The notes beneath the pieces are model-generated. The model did no database searches. It saw nothing but the letters and a program-made list of their open reading frames with translations, and was not told where the DNA came from. A stretch of 64,000 nt of DNA from Scedosporium boydii (Eukaryota; Ascomycota; Sordariomycetes; Microascales; Microascaceae), in contig NJFT01000188.1 of the NCBI GenBank assembly GCA_002221725.1, positions 1 through 64,000 of the forward strand, read 5' to 3'. The position numbers and the translations under genes are program-made. Shown here piece by piece: positions 12,227 to 22,157 of the stretch (position 1 is its first letter; each line of letters begins with the position of its first letter).

Positions 12227-12655
12227 ACGGAAGAGGTCGAAGATGGAGGGAATTGGTTTATCATGTGAAGCCCGCAGGCGTCTAGAAGGTGGTGTCAGGG
12301 GACTATAGAAAGCTTAACGACTTGGGAATATCAATAACGTACAAAAGTACATTTTATCAATCTAACGACGATTTTTCTTAATATCGCCTTCGAAAGATGG
12401 CGGAGTAGCAACCCTTCGAACTCTAGGCGCATTGCAGTGGCAGCTGCTTCAGCGACTCGGCTGGGATATTGTCAATCTACCCTATAAAGCTTACACGCTC
12501 CTCCGAAAATGCGGGGGCAGGGGGGTGAGTGGAAGGTGCAGGGGTTGCTCGTTCATTCCTCGACTCGATAGATCAAACGAGGTTTCAGTATGGAATTACA
12601 TCAACAAAGACACTAGGAAAAGCGTAAAAGGAACTGGAGAGAGAACACTCGCTGT
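12227..12655. other. Convergent 3' intergenic region
   Basis: 3' UTRs of epsilon-COP and the HAD-fold gene. Nothing else seen. Confidence 0.55.
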
Positions 12656-13684
12656 TTATATCTTTGCCTTGGCTACCTCCGTCCTCAGTTTCACGGGTAT
12701 CTTGGGATGGTCTCCAGCAAGCTTTAGACCCGTTGCCTTCTCAAGTTCCTCAACGGCCTCGAACGCCCTACCGAGATGAACCTTTACCGTCCCGAAGCCA
12801 AACTGCTTCGCACCCCTAAGATTTTCCCCGATGTCGTCAAAGAATAGCACATCATCCGGCTTGATGCTACCTTCCCAGCCCAACCTCTTAGCCCGCTCGG
12901 TACCCCGGTACTTTTCAGCGCACTCGTTCGCGGCCTGGAGTGCGAGCTCGTAGACCTTGCGATCGGGCTTCCTCAGGCCAACATGCGCCGAGGAAATGAA
13001 GAAATCAAAGACGCCTTCGACCGGGTTCGAGTTGTAGAATTCGTATGATTTGTGGGTGGATGGGAAGATCACGGTGTTACTGAGGGCTCCGACGATGAAT
13101 TGGCCGCTCTGCTTGAGTGCTTGGAGGGCAGGATACATCCATGGGTCCGGGGTTCTGGAGATGGAAATCATCTCATGGAATAGCCAATCCGTATCGACCG
13201 TTGGCAGGGGAGGGATCTCTCGGGGCAGTCTGGGGTTCTTAGCCTGCTGGGCTTTGTAAAAGGCTTCCCATCGGTCCTGGTTATGGAGGTCCTCTTTAAA
13301 TCCTTCAAAGAAGCCTTCATCCATCGGGATGCTTCCCGTCTCCAGCCGGTGCCAGAAGCCGTTGGGAGAAGTCTTGGAGATGGAATAATTCACCCAACCT
13401 GGGGGAATTCCCAGCTGTAGCTCATACTCCAGAATGGCCTGGAAAGGGGAGAGGACCTATTGGAGATTCAGCCATTATATTCAAATCTACCGCATTTGCC
13501 GCCTAACAACTTTTTATACGACAGGAAGACATGGAATTATAATGAGCCGCGGAAACTGGGCTGGTTCACTTACACAAACACCCCCAACGTCGAATAAGAG
13601 CACCTTGGGTTTCTTAATGGCCGCCATCTCTGCAGTCACTAGCTCCAGGACTTGCTCGACGTTGGCGTATTCGTGAGGGATCAT
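12656..13684 (-). CDS. HAD-fold hydrolase (sEH N-domain / ACAD10-like)
   Basis: Two exons on the minus strand, 13684-13574 and 13456-12656 (303 aa); intron donor GTAAGT, acceptor AATAG. Motifs: I, LLFDVGGV with nucleophile Asp32; II, GALSNT; III Lys in GLRKPDRKVY; IV, DVLFFDDIGENL. The cap lies between motifs I and II. Motif I reads D-V-G, so the usual second Asp (acid/base) is Gly, as in other HAD proteins of the ACAD10/epoxide-hydrolase N-domain type; phosphatase activity is therefore doubtful. Substrate unknown. A second in-frame ATG at 13627 (MAAIKKPK) is equally plausible as the start and gives 284 aa. It diverges from RPL5. Confidence 0.82.
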
Positions 13685-14169
13685 TGAGTGGAGTTGCTTA
13701 ATATATATTCGTACATATCCCAGGAAGGGTAATACATCCAGTTAAAATAGCCTTATTCTTACAATGTAGCTCCCCCCTCGAGAAAGACACCAAAGGACTG
13801 GAACATTCAGCTCGGTCGAATCTCACTTTAACTCCACAGATCTGCCTCGGCATCTCCAAGTCGGTGTAACTCCAAGTCTGTGAATGCGTCCGATTGTATT
13901 ATTAAGCCGGACATCCTCGTCCACGGTCTCCACTCCAATCCCTTATCGATAAGGATAATCGATAAAGAAATCAATCACGTGAATGTCCCCGACCCAGTTC
14001 CTTGTCAAGCTTGCGACGAACCCCACCAAAATTGACTTAGGGCAACTGTGGGAAAATAGGTCTATCCCTCCACAGAAATTTCGGAGAGACTTCAATCTTT
14101 ACTTCTCACACATCTCAACACCAACAAGTCCATAGTCAAGTTGAGCAGTCGCCTGCCAAATCAGTCACA
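13685..14169. promoter_or_regulatory. Divergent promoter region, HAD hydrolase / RPL5
   Basis: 485 bp between divergent starts. Contains a CCAAT (13934-13938) directly followed by a 14-bp perfect palindrome with GATA-type sites (13941-13954), described separately. Confidence 0.6.
13941..13967. promoter_or_regulatory. GATA-site cluster with 14-bp palindrome
   Basis: CCTTATCGATAAGG at 13941-13954 is a perfect palindrome made of two opposed GATAAG sites; two more GATA cores follow directly (GATAAT, GATAAAG). Four GATA cores in about 25 bp in a shared promoter suggest binding by a GATA zinc-finger factor (AreA/Nit2 or related). Binding is inference. Confidence 0.45.
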
Positions 14170-15373
14170 ATGGTAAGCCTATGATGATTGTCGATTCCAA
14201 TCCTTGGATTGGAATGACAGTACGGCCTGGCAGAAATGCCATTTCATACCCCAAAAACCGAGGATTCGAGATCCTCGTAGAGTCCATGCAAGATGCTTCG
14301 GATCGGGGGTTGATCCAAGAAGTCTGAAGCGCAAATTGCTGACTCGTACATGTTCGATGGAAAATAGGCCTTCCACAAGCTTGTGAAGAACAGCGCTTAC
14401 TACAGGTGAGTACAACTACAGAAATTCCAATCCCGCAGACACGCGAGCATCCTATGTCGAAATCTGCGCGCAAGTTGAAAGTAGCTGACATTGGATTCTT
14501 CCTCACAGCCGCTACCAGACCAAGTTCAAGCGCAGACGGCAAGGAAAGACCGACTACTACGCCCGTAAGCGACTTATCACCCAGGCCAAGAACAAGTATG
14601 GTGCTCCCAAGTACCGACTTGTTGTCCGCTTCACCAACCGCGACATCATCATGCAAGTTGTCGCCTCGGAGATCACTGGCGACAAGATCCTCGCCTCTGC
14701 CTACTCGCACGAGCTCCCTGCCTACGGCATCGAGCACGGTCTCACCAACTGGGCTGCCGCCTACTGCACTGGTCTCCTGATCGCTCGCCGTGTCCTCAAG
14801 AAGGTTGGCCTTGACGAGACCTTCACTGGTGTTGAGGAGGCCGATGGTGAGTTCACCCTCACCGAGGCCGCCGAGACCGACGATGGCGAGCGCCGCCCCT
14901 TCAAGTGCTTCCTCGATGTCGGTCTTCACCGCACTTCCACTGGTGCCCGTGTCTTCGGTGCCATGAAGGGTGCCTCCGACGGTGGTCTCTACATCCCCCA
15001 CTCCGAGAAGCGATTCCCTGGTTACGATATCGAGACCAAGGAGCTCGACTCCGAGGTCCTCCGCAAGTACATCTTCGGCGGCCACGTCGCTGAGTACATG
15101 GAGACTCTCGCCGACGATGATGAGGAGCGCTACAAGAGCCAGTTCCAGAAGTACATCGATGACGATATCGATGCTGATGGTCTCGAGGACCTCTACACCG
15201 AGGCCCACGCCGCCATCCGTGAGGACCCCTTCAAGAAGGTCGAGGGCAAGGGTGCCAAGAAGAGCAAGGAGGAGTGGAAGGCCATCTCCCAGAAGTACAG
15301 GACCCGCAAGCTCACCTACGAGCAGCGCAAGGCCAACGTCCAGAAGAGGATCGCCGAGATTCGCGATGCCTAA
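14170..15373 (+). CDS. RPL5: 60S ribosomal protein L5 (uL18)
   Basis: Three exons, 14170-14172, 14368-14405 and 14509-15373 (301 aa). The first exon is only the ATG, a frequent arrangement in fungal ribosomal protein genes. The protein begins [24 protein letters not shown] and carries the uL18 core ([66 protein letters not shown]) and a Lys-rich C-terminus. L5 binds 5S rRNA and L11 in the 5S RNP before assembly into the 60S central protuberance. Codon choice is strongly C-ending, fitting high expression. The leader is pyrimidine-rich. Intron 1 (195 bp) is unusually structured; see the separate entry. Confidence 0.97.
14194..14319 (+). other. Four consecutive hairpins inside RPL5 intron 1
   Basis: Seen directly: 10-bp arms ATTCCAATCC/GGATTGGAAT (14194-14215, 2-nt spacer); TGGCA-GAAA-TGCCA, a GNRA tetraloop (14228-14241); CGAGGAT/ATCCTCG with a 5-nt loop (14259-14277); GGATC/GATCC extended by CTT/AAG across one bulge (14296-14319). 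This is more local pairing than expected in a 195-bp intron, so a structured RNA (autoregulatory element or intron-encoded small RNA) is possible. Function unknown. Confidence 0.45.
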
Positions 15374-17012
15374 ATGTTTTTATGAAATTAGGTCGGCACT
15401 TCTGGTGGGGGTTAACAAAAGAATCAATGTTTTGCGGCATGGAATGGGTTTTGTCTCTCACGGTCAGGAGTTTAAGAGGTTTTTTTAGCATGGCTTTCAC
15501 GACGACGAATTGAGCGCGTCTCCCAAGATCAAATCTGAACTTCCATGACCCATAATTGATGTCTCCACAAATCCTGCAGCTGATGAAATTTTTTCCCTCC
15601 AAATCAGTGCGACAATCTGTGGTGGCGGGTAGCTGCACACTAATTAACTGTAAATCACTGATCAGGAGGAAGTGACATTGAGAGCTGCTGTCCACTAATA
15701 CAGCGAAGCTTCAAGGTTGCAGCCAGCAAATGGTGGGTCTAGCCCTTTTTTTAAGGTAGCGAGATAACCGATTCCACTACTGAACCTTACGAGGTGGATG
15801 GCAGAAATAGCATTAATGGCGAGATAACTAGCCGTCTGGGGATGGAGCATCCAAGATTTCCTTCGTACCTGAGGTCCCGAGGATGTCAAGCAAGTTCGGA
15901 TCCCCCGACGGAAAGAAGAAAAAAAAAAAAAAAAACCAAGATTTTATGATGAGATCGGATCCTCTAGGTGGAGCCGAGAATCGCAAGACTCCATCGCCAT
16001 CGGTAGCCAAGACAAGTTGGAGTTCTTGAGATGACCAATTGGTTCGATTCAGATGACATCATGTGGAGATGGCGAATGGACGATTGTTTTCCAGCTCCGT
16101 GCGTTTTGGGGGGAATGAGGAAAATGCAAGGGTTCGGACTGGGAAGACTGGAGCAGTGGAGATAGGGCTTTTCATCGGCACCGGCGCGGCAATTCTGCCT
16201 CTCGTAAGATGGGGTGACAAATTACAGTGGTCGAGTTCTTCGATTTATCTGGAGACTCTGGAGACTTCCGGACTTAGCCAGCACTGGGGCACGAGGCAAT
16301 TGAATTGACCATGGAGGCAGGGGGCCCAGGGTGTGTCAACTCCACTAAACGAAGTGCGCTGCCACGTTGTTCAGTGGTAAGAACGTGAGCTAGCGTCTTT
16401 CGCCACCCCCCAAAATTACGATCGATTCCCCAAATTGCTCCCGAAATACAGGGCGCCCGCCCACCACCAACCTCGACTCCAACCACTTCTGCTCTCGCAT
16501 CTCCCACCTAAACTGCAAAGTAACATCGAGCAGCATTGAATTCATTCCAATTCCGTTTCCGCTGATGCTGATCTCCGAGCTACGAGCACCACTCGACCGG
16601 GCGTGCTCGTAATTCCATTTGCTGATCATATCTAGCTGACATCAGCGTCTTTCCACGACCAGCCCAAGCTTGCGCTTCCACTTTCAGCGGAATACACCCC
16701 CTCCTCCGCCCTGGACCACGCCCCCATTTCCGGGAATAAATCATTGCAAATCTAAGAGCTTGTGATAAGTTCAGCCTTCATGCTCCTGGTCCTGGACCTG
16801 CTCCTGCCTAAGGCCTTTCCTAACTTGAGCTGAGGTGAACCCCGTGCTTCTTATCGTGTGCAAGATCCGGAATCCCTGTTAAACCCGTGATGGCCTTTTC
16901 GGCCCTTCATTAACCACCTCCCTTACTTTCTTCCTCTTTGCACAACACAGACGACTCTCCCAAGATTACAAAAACATCTGGTTTTGGGTCCAGCATTGCT
17001 GTGCTAGTCAAG
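15374..17012. other. Intergenic region RPL5 to Mhp1-like gene
   Basis: RPL5 3' UTR, a 17-nt A run near 15918-15935, and the upstream region of the next gene. No supported gene. At about 16366-16440 a stretch resembles a tRNA D-arm (GTTCAGTGGTAAGAAC) but lacks matching acceptor and T arms. Confidence 0.5.
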
Positions 17013-20000
17013 ATGGAAGGCGTCCATGCCCACGAGGTAGACGTCAGTTGGATGGCCCATGGGCCTGCCAAAGGTATGAATTCCTCTGATCGCTTTCCTC
17101 AAGTTCCTGATTGCTTGCATGTGGGTTCGTGGGTTCGTGGGTTCGGAAGGGATGTTTGTTCATTGCAAAGCCTACCACCTCGGCTTCAGTGCTCCTCCAT
17201 CTCGACGTTCTCTACCCCTTGCTCTCCTTCCAGTCCATCACTATCGTCTAGACGCTTGCATCCAGATATATTCGCATCCATCTCTTGGAGATCATCATTA
17301 ACATGGCTACCTGCAACAGACAGGGCGGCAAAGTCATCAACCTCTACCTCTATCAAGACAAAAACTACGCCTAGGGTGTCAGCCCAACCCCGCCAGCCCA
17401 TCGGTACACCTCTTCCTCCAACCACGACGACGGCGACATCAACAACTACCGCGGTTTCTGCCCAGCGAAAGTCTCCCAGCCCGCCACCAGAGTCTCCAAC
17501 CAGCAACGGCACTGTTCCAAATGCTAGCGCGACGGCCGCTAAGCCCATTCCCACCTCACATTCTAGATTAAGTCGGAGTAATTCCATGGATCGACAGTCT
17601 ACGCCGCCACTGGGAACCTCGCCTCAGCGCCGACCCTCATGGTTCTCGAATATCTCCTCCAAGTTCTCGGCTTCCTCTCCAGCGGTGCCCCAGATTGCAT
17701 CGGTGCCGGAGAACCATCCCCTTGCTCAACCCAAGCCGGTTGCCGCGAAGGCTGCTGCCGTCCCGCAAGCAAGCCGAAATGGCAATGACGCGCCGTACAC
17801 ACCAGCGCCCCCACGGGTCAATCCCGGCAGCAATCTTTTGGGTATTTTTCGTCGCCTTTCATCAGGTGCAGCTGGCTTAGGGCATGGTATGAGGGGCAAC
17901 CATGGTCTCGTGGAGCGGAGAGTTCTGAATGTCGATGATGGACGCGAGCGCTGCAAGATAGACGAGTTGAACCAAGCGAAGCTTAGAAGAGTTGCATTCT
18001 GTGTTGACGTGGAGATTGCGCCGCAACCCAAATACGCCGATGATCCTTCTCGGAAGAAGAGGTTGGACAAGAAGACTGATCCAACTGAAAAGAATGGTAC
18101 AACGGCGGCGTCATCGAAGAATTCCGCAGCCAGTGAACCTAACGGCTCTCCACCACGCCCAGAGCCGGCGGAAGGTAAGGCTGCGCCAAATTCTGCAGCG
18201 GATAACGGCGCGGCCAAAAAGAAGAAAGAGAAGAAAAAGAAGAGCGAAGAAGAACGCAAAGCTAGGAAAGAGAAGAAGAGGAAAGTCGCCGAGGCCAACG
18301 GCACGATACCTATGGAAATTCACCGGTCAAGTAGCGATTCCTCCCTCGAAATCACAACAGCCGCCCCCGCCCCCGCCACCGGTCCGGTGACGCCAAAAGT
18401 GTCGAGCCTCCCGACCACGAATCCCGTGAGGATATACCGACGATGTTGCCAACTCCGCGAGACTCCCATTCTCAAGAAGATAACCGAACAGCTATCGGAT
18501 GCATCTAATTGCTCGACAGAGACCGGCTTTGTCGAGAAGCTAGATCTCTCGGGTTATTGGATGCAACTTCCAGATCTCATCACCCTGGGTGATTACCTCG
18601 CTGTTGTGCCTGTTAAGGAGATTTTCCTTGAGGGCTGCGGCCTGACTGATGAAGGACTTCGAGTAGTTTTGGCAGGTCTACTTGCTGCTAAGAAGCCAGA
18701 CTCGAAGAGGCGGAGATACGCCAACTATACGGACCATTCAGTCCAAGGCGGGGTGATAGAGCGTCTGGTCTTGAAGAATAACAAGATCGGGCCGGAAGGA
18801 TGGAAGCATGTTTGCCTATTTATCTATCTCTGCCACTCTCTCAAGTTCCTCGACTTATCCGGCATCCCATTCCCGCACCCTCCTCAAGAGCCGGTCCAGA
18901 ACGGGAACGGGAACGGCATGGCGGCGTCACCAACCCACACTCCCGTATCCTCATCGGCCAATATCGCTTATCTCCTGTCACGATCGCTCGGCGAGCGCTT
19001 AGCTGGTTCGGACCTTGAACTTCTTAATCTGGGAGAAACCGGGCCGGCGCCGGAGCAGCTCGGTGTCATCGTTGACGGCGCGATAAAATGCGGCCTTCGC
19101 AGACTGGGCTTAGCACGGAACAACATTGATGAGGAGGGCGTCGCGCATGTCGCCCGATATCTACAGGGCGGGACGTGCGAAGGTCTCGATCTATGCGGCA
19201 ATGATCTTAATGACTACATCGAGACTCTTGCAACTGCAATCGGAGAAAGCCACAAGTTGTGGGCTTTGAGCTTGGCGGACTGCAGCCTTGGGCCGACATC
19301 TATATGTAAAATCTTCCCTCCACTCCTTAAGCTGAGTGACTTCCGCTTCATTGATTTGTCGCACAATCCGGACCTATTTAAGAACGAGGCGAGGGCCATG
19401 CAGGCTTTGCGACGGTACGTTATACACCTTGTAAACGCCCATGTAGCTATTTGGACCATTTACTAATCTCACTTACTATAGGTACTTGCCCAAGATGCCG
19501 TACCTAAAGCGCATACACCTTGCAGATGTTTCTATGACGTCCGACCAGGCCATTGCCCTTGCAGAGGTCTTACCAGAAGTACCGCAACTGGCCCATATTA
19601 GTCTCCAAGATAACCCCGATCTAACGAAGCTCGCGGACGCACATACGGAAGAAGCCCAAGAGGAAGCATGTGCTCTCTATGCCTCGCTATTGGCGGCAGT
19701 GCGTGTGTCGAAGACCCTTGTCTCTGTGGAGATAGACGTGCCTACCGAGGAATCCAGCGAGGTGGTCAAGGCGCTGGCGAAGCAGGTCGTTGCATACTGT
19801 TTGCGCAATATGGAGCGCCTGGAAGTCGGTGATCTTGAAGATTCGGCGGCCGCCGAAGTTATCGTTCCGTATCCTGATGTTCTCGCGCATCTGGTTGGTC
19901 GTGAGGAATCCGGCTACGATGAAGCTGGTGCGGATACCGATGCTGCGCCGGATGACGACTACGTTATCGGGGGCACGGGCGTTGTTAAGGCTCTTGCCTG

Positions 20001-20895
20001 CTGTCTCGATAACAAGGGGAATGGAGACGAATCGCGGAGACCCAGTTTCGAGTCCCTTCGCGAAGCGGGAAGCGGGTCCACCACACCAGGTGCGGGATTG
20101 GCGGCGCCTGGCAGGGCGAAGAACATGTCGAAGCACCTCCTCTCGAGCGCTCGCAAGATACGCGCCAGGTTGCAGCCTGCTCTTGCTAGAGCTAAGGAGG
20201 AATCTGGAGACAAGGCTGAGGATCTACGCAAGCTGATCTTCCTGGAGTACACCCTGAATGGTATCATCAAGAGGTTTGAGGAGGAGTTCCCAGAGACCAG
20301 GGAGATAGGGGAGGTCGCGCAGGACGCCGTTCAGCCTATCGACAGTACCGAGCAGCCCCAGGACGCGGACATGCAGCAAAGCATACCTTCTCTCCCGGAA
20401 GGAGAGGACAGTATCTGCCTACTTTCAGATGCGGAAGAGGACGAGGACGCGCTCCATATCCGGCCTATTTCCCGGTCGTCGTCCTTGCACACGCACACCA
20501 AGCCCCTTGACCTCGAAGAAGGACGTATGCACCGCCGCGGTCATCGGTTCAGAACCGGTATCGTCAACCCGCTCGAGAAATACGAGGAAGTCCTGGTCAC
20601 ATCCCTTGATGAGATGGGCGAGAATCCCAAGCATCTCCAAATGCTACGTGACATGATTGACGACCTCAACGATCCCGTCCTCGACGCCGCTGTAGCTGAA
20701 AAGGGACCGGTGCGGACATTCAAGGAGGAGAGGGAACGTGTCATCGAGGGGCTGCAAGGCGTCGACCCCGAGAACTGGGAGAAGTTTAGGGAGAGCCAAG
20801 TCATTACGAGAAAGAATATTAATGTCGACGAGGGCTGGCCCCCCAGAGCTACAGCAGTTGTCGATGCGAAGAACGAAAGTGCTATTGAGGAGTGA
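17013..20895 (+). CDS. Mhp1-like leucine-rich repeat protein (cell wall biogenesis family)
   Basis: Three exons, 17013-17073, 17320-19414 and 19482-20895 (1189 aa). For intron 1, the acceptor CAACAG at 17317-17319 rather than the CAG four bases later keeps the frame. The layout matches the conserved fungal family annotated as cell wall biogenesis protein Mhp1: N-terminal EVDVSWM motif, Ser/Pro-rich disorder with RRPSWFSNISSKFS, the conserved GNHGLVERRVLNVD and LRRVAFCVDVEIAP blocks, a Lys-rich stretch (KKKKEKKKKSEEERKARKEKKRK), then NPVRIYRRCCQLRETPILKKI and a ribonuclease-inhibitor-like LRR region (about residues 480-900, e.g. LDLSGYWMQLPDLITL). A C-terminal helical region (HLLSSARKIRARLQPAL) follows. 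Yeast MHP1 is microtubule-associated; function here is inferred from the family only. A Ser/Arg-rich, probably phosphorylated N-terminus is likely. Confidence 0.82.
17122..17145. repeat. Three tandem copies of TGGGTTCG in intron 1
   Basis: An 8-bp unit repeated three times without mismatch inside the first intron of the Mhp1-like gene. A short minisatellite likely to vary in copy number between strains. Confidence 0.8.
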
Positions 20896-22157
20896 ACGAA
20901 CGAAACATTGCATGAGAGGGGAAGAGAGCGAGCGATTATGGAGTTGTTGACATTTTTTTTCCCTTCGAATGTGGATTGATGGCAAATGATTCGGATACCT
21001 TGTACAAGTATGAATCTATGCGGCGGCGGTCCATTGCCCGCCCCTTTTGTTCGGAATAATCATGGGAACATGTTTCGGTTGGGGCTGGGAAACCCCGTCA
21101 GGCTCAAGGACACTTGGTTCCTTTTTTTTTCCTTTCTTTCTTTGAAGCCCTTGTCCATTTACCTCCTTCTCGCGACGATGAAAGCGTGTCTATCTAAAAA
21201 TGTACTTATACACAGGAGCCTAAACGGCGGAGGCAATAGTCCGGAGCAAGTGCATCATGGCAACGGATCATCTCTTTTTCTCTCATTTTTTTTTTTTTTT
21301 CTATCGGATCCCTGATTGAAATGTCTATTTGCAAATCAAGTTGGCACAGAATCACTTGCAACTGGTTGGAAGGGCGTTATTTGCTTCTTCTTTCTAAACG
21401 GCAACGAGACTTAACAAACATATATCATGACACAGAAGATGGGAAAGTATTTTGATCCATATTAATGATAGTGAAGGGGCCTGAAGTGCGAAGAAGATGG
21501 AAATATCACCAGGTGGAAAATGCCCCAAAGCCAAAAGATGGGAGAGATGGTGGAAAAAGAAAAGGGGGGAGCAAAAAAAAAAAAGTGTTCTATTCCGCGC
21601 CGCGCTACGTTTCGAACTCAGCAGGTACTTTCTAGGGACCCAGGAGTTCAAGCATTCCATTGATGAGTGACTCCCAAGACGCGCCGCGCTTCCCTGCTGG
21701 TGTTGGAAACCCCGACTCCAGATTTGGTATTTAAGGCTTATTCTGGGCTTCAAGATGGAGTTGGGAAGATGGGAAGGCTCGATGCGTGTCGAGGTTCCTT
21801 CCTTGTTCCTTGCTGCCCTCTCTGCCTTTGTGACTGATGGGGAAGTATGCCCCCTCACTTTAAATCTTATTTCAGAACTTCAAACGTTCTCTTTCAAACG
21901 AAGAGATTGATTGAAACTGGGTATCAAGTACACGAACACACGAACAACACCTAACTTCTTCAGGTGCAGTATCTCCTCCCCCGTCCCCTTCGATATAGAA
22001 AACAAAAATCCCCTCCCCTCTCTATGATCATGATGACACCTTTAGTGTACAGTTTTTCCAACCATGACGCCAGATATCCCGCCCGAGCCGACCCTAAATA
22101 CCGAAAAGAACAAAGAAAAAGAGACCTTTATATTTTCAAACAAACAGAACAGAGAAA
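20896..22157. other. Convergent intergenic region with T/A tracts
   Basis: Between the stops of the Mhp1-like and DUF6536 genes. Contains several homopolymer runs (T runs near 21122 and 21288, A run near 21573). Longer than a usual convergent gap here; no gene supported. Confidence 0.5.

Noticed and set aside
14181..14342. Box C/D snoRNA in RPL5 intron 1 (ATGATGA and CTGA)
   Set aside because: No terminal stem around the boxes and a box spacing of about 140-155 nt, too long for a usual C/D RNA.
15900..15940. A run near 15918 as a retroelement tail
   Set aside because: No coding remnant, target-site duplication or second copy is visible around it.
16366..16450. tRNA-like stretch with GTTCAGTGGTAAGAAC
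   Set aside because: Acceptor ends do not pair and the B-box has at least two mismatches.
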